Source of the DNA: Glandiceps talaboti
Lineage: Eukaryota > Hemichordata > Enteropneusta > Spengelidae
Direction: 5' to 3'
Assembly: GCF_964340395.1 (NCBI RefSeq)
Contig: NC_135553.1
Location: 6,159,501-6,223,500 of the forward strand
DNA length: 64,000 nt
Shown here in pieces: positions 1 to 13,165 of this stretch (the stretch's first letter is position 1; every line of letters begins with the position of its first letter). The notes under the pieces are model-generated. The model was not told where the DNA came from. It saw nothing but the letters and a program-made list of their open reading frames with translations, and did no database searches. The position numbers and the translations under genes were made by a program.

Positions 1-1687
1 GTAGCCAAAGACGTGGTAGTTTAAATCCATTGATAACAATTGAAGTAAAAATTATTGTTTCAAAATGAACTGAATATCCAGTGATTGTTAACTTCCTATT
101 TATTCATCAAAATAAACAAGACAATATGGGTCATGTGGCAGTCATATGACAGTATTCTGATGGAAGCTCCCTTTACATCTCTAGCACCTGTAACTTTGTT
201 CAACAGCTGATTGCTGCAATGGTTGATTGTTTTACCATGCTTTTAAATCTATTGTATGTACAGTGCTTTTAAATATTAATGAATAGAAAAGGCGCTTTAG
301 AAAATAAATAAATAAATAATGGTATATTTCAATCCTGGTGAGGAAACAACAGTAAATTTCATAAAGTCTGGAAGTAGCAAGGAGACTCAGAGTCGAAGTA
401 CATCAAATATTGATTCTCAGTTCAGATCACGTTTTCAATTCACCCAGAGCAATTCCAGGTATTGAGACTGTTGGAGTCATGAAATGACACAACCAATAAT
501 CAGTGTGTCCTGTCCAGGTGCCTTGTACTGGATCCTAGATAAGATTAGTTAGATATATGCATTCAAAACTACATACATAGAGATTGCACTAATCACATAC
601 ACATATACAAATGTAGTGTCATGGTTGACAAGTTACTGGTAATTAAAAGGGAAAAAGTTCTCCCTGGATTTTTAAAGCTTACAGGTAAAAATCATGTCTT
701 GCAATTGCAATATCGGTATGATCTTATACCTTAGAGGAAACCAACATACATGTTCTTTTACCCATGCAGGTGTAAAATGAATGAGATTCTATGATATTGA
801 AATGTTTTCTGGAAGACTATACCCATAATTATGTAAGAATATATAAAAATTTGAATGAATATCGACAATTAAACCCCAAATATAAATAATGCAATCTGAA
901 CTTGAAGTGGTGGTCAAAATTCTTCAATTTCAATAGAAAAGTACAAAGTTGATAATAAAAATCCAACCAAGGTAAACTTTGTATTTAATAGTTGTGTTTC
1001 ATTTTTGTCTCTATGATGTTCATCAGTCATGCTATAACTGCAGCTAGTTGCTTCAGTAGTTGTTTCCCCTGATAGTAAATGTCATGCATGCCCTTGATAG
1101 GAAAGGCTGTCAATATCCTTGTTGGGGTGGCAGTCAAGCAAATGTTGTGATAACTTGCCTTCCCACCACTGCCAGCAGAAAAATTGTGTATCAAGGGAGC
1201 TGACTACAAGCAAGTACAAGGTACATGTATGTTACATGTACATGAAAGCTTTCCACAAGTCTTTCATTTTCAGCCCTTGTATGATTTGAAGTATGTCCTA
1301 ATTGGACAAATTCATACATCATTCACCCTGAAGTCTTTGTTAGAAAAAATGTACCTGCAGGGGATTCTCTAGCCTGTCTACCCGATACAATATGTAATCC
1401 CACTTTAATATATAATTATGTCAATTTTATGAGATTTTCCACCTCTCCTTCACCAAGATTTTAACACCATATCAAAGACTTGGTTAAAGCTGACTGAGGT
1501 ACATGCACGTATACATGTATTGTGCACCATGAGAGGCAGAAACAGATTCAGAGTAGTGTAACCAGAAACTATAGGCAGTGTACATCTTTCATCACTATGG
1601 ACTGATTGGAATATTACCCAACCCAAAAAGAGAATTAGGAAGAACAGCAATTTCACTGATATTTAGAAGCATATAACCATATACACA

Positions 1688-1702
1688 TAGATAGATAGAT
1701 AT

Positions 1703-1769
<67 letters not shown>
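1688..1769. repeat. (GATA)n microsatellite
   Basis: About 20 tandem GATA tetranucleotides with one TATA interruption near the left end. The open frames across it (ISIYL repeats on the minus strand) are artefacts of the four-base period. Confidence 0.95.
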
Positions 1770-1770
<1 letters not shown>

Positions 1771-1990
1771 CGTCCAATAGCAGCTAATCTTACTATTCTA
1801 TAATCATAGTGTATGATTGGTTTATGAGCTGGTAATGTCCAATATAGCAGATAATCTTTCATTCTATAATCATAGTGTATGATTGGTTGGTAAGGCTGAT
1901 GATGTCCAATGAGGAGCTAATCTTTCATTCCATAGTCTTCATGTCTGATTGGCTGATGAGGCTGGTAGCAGCTAATCTTTCATTCTGTAA
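1770..1990. repeat. Degenerate ~60-66 bp tandem repeat, about 3.5 copies
   Basis: Each copy has GTCCAAT, then AGCTAATCTTTCATTC, then a GTGTATGATTGG-like segment and a short GCTGRTRATG spacer. Copies differ by substitutions and small indels. It directly abuts the GATA array. Confidence 0.8.
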
Positions 1991-2511
1991 ACAACACACT
2001 GGGAAATATTACTTCTGTTGACAAGAAGTAATAAAAAATACCAACTAAACATAAATCAATATGTCATTCCAATTAATAGTGTCTTATGATAAAAGATGAC
2101 ATTTTTAGTGGAACTCTAATCAATAACAAAGACAATAAGTAATCAATAATAAAGACAATATTATGGATACAAAAAGTAGGTATTAGTGGGTGAGAATATT
2201 GATGGACTAGACAATATAAGGAATCTATCTGTTTGCTATCGAGAAAATGTTTCAAATACGATTATATAAGTACAGCTTATTGTGACATTTAGTTCATATT
2301 TTCTAGCCTGTATATTAATTAATTGTGAATGCAAGATGTTGAATTGCATATCAGTCATTGAAAGGCATAATTATAGCTGGTGCAAGAAACAAGACCTGTG
2401 AATATTTTGCCTTGATAGCAAATCATATTTAATAAAAATTATTGCCAGATGTATAATACACAATATTATAGCTGTCTGAAGTTATCAGTGTTAGTATATT
2501 GTGCATTAGGT

Positions 2512-2576
2512 GTGTGTTTGTATATTTTTTATTATGTATGTATATGTTACGTATGTATATATGTATGTATGCATGC

Positions 2577-2619
<43 letters not shown>

Positions 2620-2652
2620 TGTGTCTGTCTGTCTGTCTGTCTGTCTGTCTGG
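2512..2652. repeat. Compound microsatellite (TATG)n-(GT)n-(CTGT)n
   Basis: TATG-rich sequence passes into a GT run at about 2580-2625 and then into CTGT tetranucleotides to 2652. Open frames on both strands here are repeat artefacts. Confidence 0.95.
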
Positions 2653-3447
2653 CAGTATTATCTGTTAGCCTAGAAAATACCACAGTAGGCATGTCTGGAA
2701 AAAGACATTAAATATTAACAAAGGATCCTGAAATAATGTGAGCATAAAAAATGAAAATAAATGCATTATTGAAGGTAGCCATTGTGTATTTAAATAAAAG
2801 TCTATAATGCTTGTATGGTTTTGCTGAAAATTGGTCTGTTTTATTTCATTTATGATACTTGCATGTGTTAGAGAGCACCATTCCAACAATTACCAATTCA
2901 AGTGAGTACACACAGTTGTAAATTATGTATGTAAGATACACATGTATGACTGCTTGCTCTCTATATTTGGAAATTGACTTCAAGGTATTACACCATTATG
3001 GCTTGTTGAGTAGTGCAACCAGAATACCTAATTTGCCCATTTTTACACAACCCTGGATAGATAGTGTGCAAAAATAGCATGGTATAATGAACAGGTCATT
3101 TGCATATGTAAATGTATGGTAATTAGCACAGAGCATGTACCGGCAAACACAACTTTCCTCTAGTTATATCCACAAGTTATTCTGTTGATAGTAAGAGCAT
3201 GTACTTGAATAGTGAAACTCTGATGAATAATATCACAAAACAACTGATAAGCTGTATGACTTACATTCAAACACAGATAATGTCTTGTCAGTTTACTCTC
3301 GACTCAGTTATTTCACAACTCACAATTTCTTTATCAGGCTTGCAGAGTGTAGATTTTCCTTTTGTATTATTTTATGAACATACTGTGAAATACCTCCTGT
3401 CAATCCAATACCTGATCACTTGAATTGGCTTACAACAACATGACAAG

Positions 3448-3501
3448 TATAACACACGCACGCATGCACGCACGCACATGCACACGCACAAGCACACACG
3501 C

Positions 3502-3576
<75 letters not shown>
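3448..3576. repeat. (CA)n microsatellite with CACG-rich left edge
   Basis: Imperfect CACGCATG-type units pass into an almost pure CA run of about 70 bp. Confidence 0.95.
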
Positions 3577-3977
3577 TGAATTCTTGCAATGTATCTCAAA
3601 TGTCTATAGTCATAGTATTCAAAGTGGTTTTCAAGGTAAAAATTGTAGATGACAATTGGGTGACTTCATTTTGTAAATATTGCCCATAATATGGTGATAT
3701 TGAAGTACATGTTTTTACACCTGGTCCAGTACATAAAAAATGTTGAAACGTTCAAAAAATTGCAAAATATTATTCTTATAATTTTATTCGGAAAGTGATA
3801 GGCTTTGAAAAGACTTCTTCATGTAATACTAGTAAATACAATTTATAAAATAGACACGTATTTCAAAATACACAATAAATCCACATAAGCAGGAAAGTTT
3901 ATGATAATTGAAACAAACCTAGAATTTAGAGGCACTTAATTGAAGTAACTTCTGCTAGATACTGTCACGTATGTTGT

Positions 3978-4012
3978 GCAAATTCAATTCAATTCAATCT
4001 TTATTACGCTAC
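3978..4012. repeat. AATTC pentanucleotide tail next to TTTATTACG
   Basis: Three to four AATTC units are followed by AATCTTTATTACGCTACAC. A short pentanucleotide run abutting such a segment is a common form of a non-LTR retrotransposon end read on the opposite strand. It lies about 350 bp from the reverse-transcriptase remnant at 4360-4620 and may belong to the same or a nested insertion. Confidence 0.4.
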
Positions 4013-4359
4013 ACACACTACCAGAGAGTGTAGTATTTTACAAATTTTGAAAAAAACAAAATGAAATATAAAATGCTCCCAATTGATAAAAGATATATAG
4101 TCAACTTGCTGTTTGGAGCTACTGAAGGGTCAGCATATATCAGTGTTCTTTAAAAAAATAAAGCAAGATTATGTCTGTGTTGTGTTTGTTTTATACTGGA
4201 GGTCATTTTAGGTAGTGTCCATAATGCATACCTAGCATAGATACCTGACTTATGACACCATTAAATAGCTGTATGTTACTGTCAACAACAACTAGGCCTC
4301 ATCAGGTACCAAACGCTGATCTCAGCAAATACATTGTGACTTGTAGATAAGGCTTGTTT

Positions 4360-4620
4360 ATGAATCTGTTCTTTTCCAAAGCCACGCTAATGTACAAGAT
4401 CAGGAATAATCTCATTGATATCATAGCAAGAACGAGAGTCATCCAGAAAAACAAACATGACTGACTAAAGCATTCTGATAAAGTACTTCTGCCATGTGCA
4501 AGACTAGATCTATATCTATAACTCATTCTTTCCATCAACAATACGTATCTGGAACACTGAAATAATTCATTCTACATCAATAAACACACTTAAATCAGCT
4601 GTTGAGGACTAGGCTCAGTC
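4360..4620 (+). mobile_element. Degraded non-LTR retrotransposon (LINE), C-terminal tail of reverse-transcriptase ORF
   Basis: The plus strand, read with stops and no start, gives KATLMYKIRNNLIDI, then CARLDLYL, a decayed wounded-looking NNTYLEH where live elements have a (S/T)xRxWN(S/L)LP motif, and an INT-LKSAVED-like end. This order (LMYKI..., then ARxDxY, then the IWNSLP region, then SLxxFK) is the usual tail downstream of the RT domain in Jockey/CR1/RTE-type LINEs. In-frame stops follow KNKHD, LDLYL and YLEH, so it is dead. An AATAAATGAATG stretch near 4815 could be the element's tail. The minus-strand open frame over the same bases is a shadow. Clade not assignable by eye. Confidence 0.6.
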
Positions 4621-5126
4621 TTCATAATTTGTTTAACCTTTAGTACATGTATGGACATCATTGTGGGATAATACTGAGACTCGCGGTACGCAAAGTAGTT
4701 GAAAGTCATTTATATGTACCTCTAATCCCCTTTGCCTAGTACATTTTATATCCTGTATTTATTTATCATTTATTGCACTGTATCTTTCTTTATAAAGAAT
4801 ATAATTTCTGGGAATAAATGAATGTAATTATAAGATAATGTACCCATACCACTTGTCAATGAGCCTCTGATTTGACACCCTCTCCCTACCCCCACAACAA
4901 CACAAATATATTATTGTCATAACCTTTTATAACCCTTAACCTTTAACCTTAGAGTGGATGCAGCCTAGCTAGCTGTTGAATACACACATTGTATGTTTTT
5001 CTTATTACATCTCAAGAGTATAATCTAGTTATCTAAAGACAACTCCTTTGAGATCTCAGTACAATATGATGAGTGTGCTTAAGTTTTCAATATCCAAATA
5101 TATTTATACATCGGTAGGTTTAATCA

Positions 5127-5157
5127 TAGACCCTCTGTTTGTGGAGGGTCTATGGTT
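5127..5157. repeat. Short palindrome, CATAGACCCTC / GAGGGTCTATG
   Basis: Two inverted arms of about 11-12 bp are separated by about 9 bp. A second palindrome with the same arms and almost no loop lies at 40434-40461, so this is a dispersed element or fragment rather than a chance hairpin. Confidence 0.7.
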
Positions 5158-5816
5158 TAATGCAGAAAGCTATCTGAGATGATTGCATGTTGTGTACCCG
5201 GTATGTATAGTCACCCAATTCTATGAAGTAATAAGTTAAAGGAACATGTTATACCTTGGAGAAATACTGTGGAATAGATTCATCTTTTTTATTCATTGAC
5301 TGAGATGGCAGAATCTTGAGTTTTGTGCATATTTATGAAGCAGTAAAGTCGTTGGATTGACGGAAAACCATAAAATAACTTAAGAGTGTAAATTGACTAT
5401 TCTGTTTATGACTGCATGGCTTGTCAAACACTTTCATACTTGTAAGCTCTCAGTCTGTTAAAGTTGAACATTTCATTTATAAGAAATGAAAATCAAGTGA
5501 AATCATTAAATTTTGAAAATCTTGTAATAATGTTTTTCTTATTACATCTTGTAGTAGGAGAGTTTTGTACACTTACACTAACTATTCTTTTACTTCTTTA
5601 GAACCTTCAACTTTTAGAGAACTGTTATATTGTCAGTTGGGATAAGCTGAATGTCACATTTGTGTAATGTGTGGTGAAATGAGATTAATATACAATCACT
5701 GTTATAAAGGGTAACAACAATTACCAGTAATATTAAAACAGATGGAATACTTCTCAGCAGCTGCTACTCTTGTCTCTGTATGAAGTCAGTGAAATCCAGG
5801 TTATAACAACTACGGT

Positions 5817-7155
5817 ACCAGCCTGGGATTATATACTACACTTTTATGACTGAATATCCCAGGGAAAGACCTACATCAAAGTGCCAGCCTGGGTTATACT
5901 TAAAACACGGTACACTTTTCTGACTGAATATCCCAGGTTACAGACCTACATCAAAGTGCCAGCCTGGGTTATACATAAAACACGGTACACTTTTCTGACT
6001 GAATATCCCAGGTTACAGACCTACATCAAAGTGCCAGCCTGGGTTATACTTAAAACACAGTACACTTTTACACAATATCCCAGGTTACAGACCTACATCA
6101 AAGTGCCAGCCTGGGTTATACTTAAAACACAGTACACTTTTCTGACTGAATTTCCCAGGTTACAGATCTACATCAAAGTGCCAGCCCGGGTTATACTTAA
6201 AACACGGTACACTTTTCTGAATGAATATCCCAGGTTACAGACCTACATCAAAGTGCCAGCCTGGGTTATACTTTAAACACGGTACACTTTTCTGACTGAA
6301 TATCCCAGGTTACAGACCTACATCAAAGTGCCAGCCTGGGTTATACTTAAAACACAGTACACTTTTCTGACTGAATACCCCAGGTTATAGAACTACATCA
6401 AAGTGCCAGCCTGGGTTATACTTAAAACACAGTACACTTTTCTGACTGAATTTCCCAGGTTAAAGACCTACATCAAAGTGCCAGCCTGGGTTATACTTAA
6501 AACACAATACACTTTTCTGACTGAATTTTCCAGGTTAAAGACCTACATCAAAGTGCCAGCCTGGGTTATACTTAAAACACAGTACACTTTTCTGACTGAA
6601 TTTCCCAGGTTAAAGACCTACATCAAAGTGCCAGCCTGGGTTATACTTAAAACACAGTACACTGTTCTGACTGAATATCCCAGGTTACAGACCTGCATCA
6701 AAGTGCCAGCCTGGGTTATACTTAAAGCACAGTACACTTTTCTGACTGAATTTCCCAGGTTAAAGACCTACATCAAAGTGCCAGCCTGGGTTATACTTAA
6801 AACACAGTACACTGTTCTGACTGAATATCCCAGGTTACAGACCTGCATCAAAGTGCCAGCCTGGGTTATACTTAAAGCACAGTACACTTTTCTGACTGAA
6901 TTTCCCAGGTTACAGACCTACATCAAAGTGCCAGCCTGGGTTATACTTAAAACACAGTACACTTTTCTGACTGAATATCCCAGGTTACAGACCTACATCA
7001 AAGTGCCAGCCTGGGTTATACTTAAAATACAGTACACTTTTCTGACTGAATTTCCCAAGTTACAGACCTACATCAAAGTGCCAGCCTGGGTTATACTTAA
7101 AACACAGTACACTTTTCTGACTGAACACCTCTGGTTATAGACCTACATCCACCAG
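5817..7155. repeat. 75-bp minisatellite, about 18 copies, with open frame
   Basis: The unit begins GTGCCAGCCTGGGTTATAC and is 75 bp in every complete copy except one with a small deletion near 6070. Because 75 is a multiple of three, the plus frame stays open over many units and reads as a 25-residue repeat (core PAWVILKTQYTFLTE). There is no ATG at the head of the open frames, some copies contain stops (a TAA near 6273, a TAG near 6388), and no flanking exon was recognised. Copies at 6655-6940 alternate in two variants, which gives a 150-bp higher-order unit. Treated as non-coding satellite DNA. Confidence 0.9.
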
Positions 7156-8352
7156 CAACTAAGCCAGGCAAATGTCCTTATAATAGTTGTACCCTGGATC
7201 TAGAAACCATTTTTCTGATGTGATGCAAATTCTGTAAAGTACAGGGGTTATTTATATACACCATTTAGTTTGCTTTAGAAGCAGAGTTTATATGTTTTTT
7301 TGCTGCATATTAAAAAGATACTTACAGAATTCTAGTTACTGGTCCAGGAGCATACTAAACATCACATGTAATTTACAATTCCAAAAGACCATTGTTTGGT
7401 CCTAGAAGGCATGCATTGAAGTTAATATTATACTAGAACAGTTTAATGAAAGTTTTATGCGAGCATTTTCACTTGAGTAAAAAGTTTATAAACTCAGTTT
7501 ATGCCACTTTGAAGTGACACAGTCTTTAACTAAGACCCCATTTTTGCCTGAAGTCAGTGTATACAGTTGTCATGGGCAATACATATGATAATACTATTAT
7601 AGTATATTGTGGTTTAGTGATACACAAAATATTTCATGTTGACATTGCTTTTAAATGCATACTATTATGTCTAGAAATTACACTTCTAAAACTTGAAGAA
7701 TTGGTGTAGAATTTGCAATGTAGCTGACCTCAAAATACAGAGGGTTATGATGTGCTGGAACCCTCAAATGTGACATCTGCTTTTGTTAGGTGTGATGATG
7801 TGACAGCTATTGTGTCATATATAACAACCTCTAACAAAAGGGCAAGGACAGTTTGTGTTCACCAGCTGGTTACGTGTTTAATCATCACCAGTCTCTCTGG
7901 TTGACAGGATTCACATTTTAATTATCACAGTTGTCATCTAGTAATTATCTGGTAAAAGTGTAGTGTTAATCTTGTGGGACAGGATATCCAGGGTGATCTG
8001 TTCTTCTTTAAACGTACTATCTGGTGTTAATATTGTATTAGGGGATATCCAGGAGAATCCATTCCTTTACAAACATAGATATGTGATGTGATATCAAATT
8101 TCATAGGAGGGACATCAAGGGTGATCAATTTGTACATTATTATAAATATATCTATCTATCTATCTATCTGCTCAAGCCATTTCTTGCATCTCTCATGTGT
8201 TAGTCACATTTCATAAAGGTTACACATGACATAAAAGAATATTATGTACCTGTCTTTCTGCCTGTATTTTGTTTTGAAACTCTTTGCTTAAAAATATATC
8301 TAGATTTCAAGGATATCTACATGTAAACCCATGTTATTGAAACATTCAGTTC

Positions 8353-8540
8353 TAAAGGCCAGGGTGATAATCCCATGTTCTTACATTATTTTATCTTATC
8401 AGTGGCACCATAAGGACTATACCAGATTATTATTTTGTTCTGGGCCAACTTTTTCCTTTTTTACACCTGATGTTGAATCATAAACTGAACCGGGCCTAAG
8501 TATAATGCAAATTCACCTTGACCTTAAATTTCAAGGTCAA
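8353..8540. mobile_element. Dispersed repeat copy A (AAAGGCCAGGG... family)
   Basis: Starts AAAGGCCAGGGTGATAATCC, continues through a TTATCTTATCAGTGG core and TTTTGTTCTGGGCCAAC. Related copies are at 49313-49490 and 57769-57945, with a fragment at 9151-9190. Copy C ends GGACCTTTAAATATTC, roughly the inverse of its TTTTAAAGGCCAG start, so it may be a short inverted-repeat transposon; a tRNA-derived SINE is the alternative. Confidence 0.6.
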
Positions 8541-9439
8541 ACGTCAAAAGCATGTCTTTTCTTGCATATTGCACATAAACAACTACAAATATCTTTTTAT
8601 AGATTCTACTGAATGTTCATAGAATAGTGGTGAGAAAATCGACAAAAACAAGAATATACTGGAAGGTAATTGAACCAGTTCAATTGAGTTTGTTGGCCAG
8701 CTCCGTTTTTTTGAACTGTTTCCTAAACTGGGTGTATTTATTCTGTTAATGGAGAGCATTGAATGTATATAGTACAGGTGTACATACACAGCAATCGTGT
8801 ACCCAAACTAATACAGGATATGAAGAACTAAAAGGTAAACATAGTGTAAGAAATACATGTCTCAGTTGACAATGGATAACTACATATCCTGATGTCTAAT
8901 GGTTCTAATGTTGTAGGTCGATATGGTAAGGTTAGCTAGATAAATAACCATGAAATAGATGTATATGTAAACAGTATAATCTGATATGTCAGTTTGTTGA
9001 TTATATCCACAGAACAGTGTTGAGTATGGGTTAAAGCATATGTTGTCTTGTCCACTCTACATAACTGTACTCATTTATATGTACATTTGGGACCTGACTC
9101 TACGTGTTTATCACACAAAAGTCCTGGGCATTCAAATTCAAAATGAGTATAAAGGCCCATTATTCACTCCAAGGTTCTTGCAATATTGATTGTATATGAT
9201 TATCACAAAAGAATTTAAAGCCAAGATTCCTATGAAACTTGTTACAAGCATTTGAATCAAGAAAGTATTATTTTTGCTTAAAATCTATTTTAATATTCGA
9301 TTTAAACAATCATCAGCATTTTCCTCTTTTTGTGATTTTTTTTTCGTATGAAATAACTGCATGGCTTCCATTTCAATAGCAGCACATAAACAATGATTAT
9401 GTCATGTAGTTATTGAGTATTGCTAGACATGGGCATTTG

Positions 9440-9545
9440 ATGCAGTTGCATGTGAATGAGGCCATTAGGCAGAACAAATGAGCCACAAGTTCGTTCTTCA
9501 TAGCTCCCATGTTTAGCCTAACGGCCTCATTTGCATAGTTCTCTA
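9440..9545. mobile_element. Small inverted-repeat element
   Basis: The left arm GAATGAGGCCATTAGGC (about 9453) pairs with the right arm GCCTAACGGCCTCATTTGC (about 9516-9535), with one or two mismatches and a loop of about 45 bp. This fits a small MITE. No target-site duplication could be fixed by eye. Confidence 0.6.
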
Positions 9546-10661
9546 TGATGATATAGCAACTTTATGAGCACCTGCACCTGTGATATAAACTACCACAAAG
9601 TCATCACATTGCAGTAATGATAGGGAGTTCAACGGGTCAGTATAGTCTACCAGTAGTCTAGTTCCTAAATGGTAGTTTGATGATTTACACTTCCACTCAC
9701 AGTTAGAGACCATGTTGGCATCCAGTATATTCATATACAGTGACTGTATTCCAAGCATTTGTTGTGTTTACAACCTACAGAATACATTCAAATAAAACTG
9801 AAATTTACTGGACAATGTACTAGACAAATACATATTGGGGTGAACAGTTCAGACATGTTTTCATCAAGTAGTTGTGTACTGTGTGACAGTTAAGGTTACT
9901 GGCTGCACCTTAATAGGAAACTCAATTATCTAGAGACAAAAGTAGTTGATTGAATCTCAAAGTACCAAATTTCTATTATCAGCAGTTTTATATATATCAT
10001 TCTACGGAAATTAAAACGTTGATGGTTAATATCAGAAAGTTGATGAGACTGTAGAAAAATTACAATTCCTGATATATTCACAGATAAAATACAATTATCC
10101 ACATGTAGGGGTTAGTGAGATCCTTGATATGTTCACAGATTAGATATATTTGCCTATGTGTAAAGGTCATTCTAAAGGCAAAGGTCATGTAAGGTCACAT
10201 GTAGTGTGTGTAGTGTATGTGTGTGTGTTGTACAGGTAATAATTACTCCACTGCACAATAACAAGTCACATTATTGAGTGAATATTTAAATGTTATATTC
10301 AGTAGGTAAACAATAAGATTGAGTGATAACCTCTTCTTAAATAGTCACCTCCAGAATCAATGGTGGAAATTATATTTCAGTGAAAAATATTGATATAATA
10401 TATGTTCAATGCACTAAATTTTTACTCTAATTCAGAAAATCACAATAACTTGTATGGTTCTAATCTAATAAATGGAAATATACCAAGAATTGCAGTGAAA
10501 TTAAATTTGTGATCGTTTTATTTTTGGCAGAAAATATTGACAAACTATAAAAGGAATTGATGTTGATCTCAGCGTGTCGTATCAGTTATGGGAAATAATT
10601 CTAAAAATGCCTTTCCTTTGTTAGTAAGTTTATCTTAGAATGCAGACATAGATGAGGTAGA

Positions 10662-10760
10662 CTGTAAGATACATCTAGTTGCTCCACCCTCATCGGCCTT
10701 CTCTATCCATGAAAGGGGTTGACTGATGTGTGAGGGTGTCCTGTCAACGGTACCTTACAG
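10662..10760. mobile_element. ~100-bp MITE, CTGTAAGRTAC family, copy 1
   Basis: The ends are CTGTAAGATAC and GTACCTTACAG, inverted to each other. Internal inverted segments CACCCTCA and TGAGGGTG continue the arms to about 30 bp. The same layout recurs at 12652-12748 and, more decayed, at 45580-45667. No coding capacity. Confidence 0.75.
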
Positions 10761-11247
10761 ATGAGAGAAAATGGTGTGCAAAATTGCCATCAACGTTACC
10801 ATCCTTTGAGAAGATTGATTTAACATAATGATGCAAAAGCACTGAAGTGAATTATATCACCCAGTCGGGAAAGATACTAGTACAGGTTTTACTGGCTTAT
10901 GCACGTGTCCAACTTATTGGAATTCATAAATTGATCAAGCTGAAAGCAATAAGATTACATGTGAAAACAATAAATCATGGGTTTTTTGCTTTCAATTCTA
11001 AGGTGTTTTACTCGTAATACTGCTGGGAAGTTGCAAAGGAAAATGTGATTTTTAAGATTATATGTATTACCTTGAATTATTTAATGTACAAGATATCGTC
11101 AGTAAAATACATGATTTATACTGGTGAAATCATTACAATGCCCAGAAGCATTTTCTGGCTCAGGGCAAAATCATATTTCATAGGAAAGTACAATATGTAA
11201 TAATAATGGCTGTATAGGGGGTTATAGAAATTGACTGTCAATATGTA

Positions 11248-11346
<99 letters not shown>

Positions 11347-11450
11347 TTGTGTGTGTGGGTGGGTGTGGGTGTGGGTGGGTGGGTGTGGGTGTGTGTATGT
11401 GGGTGTGCATGTGTGTAAGTTTGTGGGTGTGTGTGTGTGTAAGTGTTAGT
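11248..11450. repeat. (GT)n microsatellite passing into GGGT-rich sequence
   Basis: About 100 bp of nearly pure GT, then GTGGGT variants to about 11450. The open frames on both strands are repeat artefacts. Confidence 0.95.
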
Positions 11451-11489
11451 CTTTGTGTCTTATTTGTATTGTCTGCCTGAGTTGCTTAT

Positions 11490-11930
11490 GTGTGCAGTTC
11501 AATCTCCAAGGTTTGAGTGCTAATTGGAGATCTCATTAGTTCAGCTACAGGATAAATAGGTTATTACAGGGATTCATAGGTTCAGTCACCAGGATTTGAT
11601 ACTACAGGGGATTCTGATGGTTTAATCTCATGAAGACAGTACAAGTGGAGAATACAAGGGCTAGGAGGTACAACCAGCTAATGATGTATCTTGACAGTGC
11701 AGTAAACAGACTCAAGATGTCACCTCCAGGATTAGGCTACTAGTAGTACTAAGGTGATCTTATAAGTTCAGCTAAAGGATTGGGATACTGCAAGGGATCT
11801 CATTGGTTCAATCTCCAGGATTTGGATATTACAGGGATCTCATTGGTCCAATCTTCTAGATTGGGATACTACAGGTGATCTCATTGGTTCAGTCCTGTTG
11901 TTAGTCAAGCTACAGGATAGGACAAGGATT
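11490..11930. repeat. Degenerate ~45-55 bp tandem repeat
   Basis: Recurring GATCTCATTGGTTCA and CCAGGATTTGGATACTACAG segments, roughly 8 copies, increasingly diverged to the left. Confidence 0.65.
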
Positions 11931-12651
11931 CCCATTACTCTATTCTAGTAGGGTGACCTTTAGTTTTGACCAATATGATGCAGACTTTAGAGTGTATATT
12001 GAAAATTTTGTATTCTCCTAGTGACTTATCTGATCGACATATTGAATTGTGAATACTGGATATCAGGAATGGATGGATAACAGTGTTTTTGCTAAGGTTT
12101 GGGAACCCTGGTAACAGAAAGGGGGAAAGAGGTAAAACTGGTAGTGCTTCCCATGCAATGTATCATAGTTTAGGTGGGGAACCCCGGTAAAATGATGTGG
12201 GAACCCCGGTAGATTTTACCTACTTACCGCCCTTAAATAAAACACTGGATAAATTTACAAATCTTTCCTGTAATCTGTTTACCATTAGGATCCACATGGT
12301 AAATACAGTCAATGTACAATGTAAGTGGTGTTGAATTGGCAATATGATATACATTTGTAATATGGCCTAGAAAGACCTGGTCAGGGATAGACAATGTGCT
12401 AATCTCATGTGCTTGTAGAATTTTATAATATTACCTGAGGAAGAGCTGGTATGGGATAGAGAAATGATGTGTTATAATGTTGTACCCAGTTGTTATGTGT
12501 TACTGGCTTTCACCATAGTAGTTGACTGACCACATGGTGTGTGTACGTGTGGGAGGGGAGGGGTTGAATGGTGTATGTACATATATTATGTAGTAGTACA
12601 TTATTGCAATACATTCAGTATAAGAGTTGTAAGGAAGTGCTTGCTACTAGT

Positions 12652-12748
12652 TTGTAAGGTACACTGTGACAGGGCGCCCTCACACATCGGCCAGCCCCTA
12701 GTGTGAGAGGAGGCTGGTGAGGGCGAAACGTCACGGCGTATCTTACAG
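12652..12748. mobile_element. ~100-bp MITE, CTGTAAGRTAC family, copy 2
   Basis: The best preserved copy. The left end TGTAAGGTACACTGTGACAG and right end CTGTCACGG-like/GTATCTTACAG arms pair over about 35 bp, including GCGCCCTCAC and GTGAGGGCG. It sits directly beside the 29-bp array. Confidence 0.75.
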
Positions 12749-12756
12749 TCTAGCTT

Positions 12757-13165
12757 GCTTGAGGCAAATATATGTACTGATATGTACTTGAGGCAGATAT
12801 ATGTACCGATATGTACTTGAGGCAAATATATGTACTGGTATGTACTTGAGGCAAATATATGTGATATGTACTTGAGGCAAATATATGTACTGGTATGTAC
12901 TTGAGGCACATATATGTACCGATATGTACTTGAGGCAAATATATGTACCGATATGTACTTGAGGCAAATATATGTACCGATATGTACTTGAGGCAAATAT
13001 ATGTACCGATATGTACTTGAGGCAAATATATGTACCGATATGTACTTGAGGCAAATATATGTACTGATATGTACTTGAGGCAAATATATGTGATATGTAC
13101 TTGAGGCAAATATATGAACCGATATGTACTTGAGGCAAATATATGTACCGATATGTACTTGAGGG
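12757..13165. repeat. 29-bp minisatellite, about 14 copies
   Basis: The unit contains GATATGTACTTGAGGCAAAT and recurs every 29 bp; two copies are about 22 bp long through loss of the GTACC part. Since 29 is not a multiple of three and the unit lacks stops on the minus strand, all three minus frames stay open and look like tyrosine-rich proteins. These are artefacts. Confidence 0.95.

Noticed and set aside
4302-4541. 79-residue minus-strand frame
   Set aside because: Shadow of the LINE remnant, which reads on the plus strand.
6403-7140. 245-residue open frame
   Set aside because: Explained by a 75-bp tandem unit whose length is a multiple of three; no ATG and no flanking splice context.
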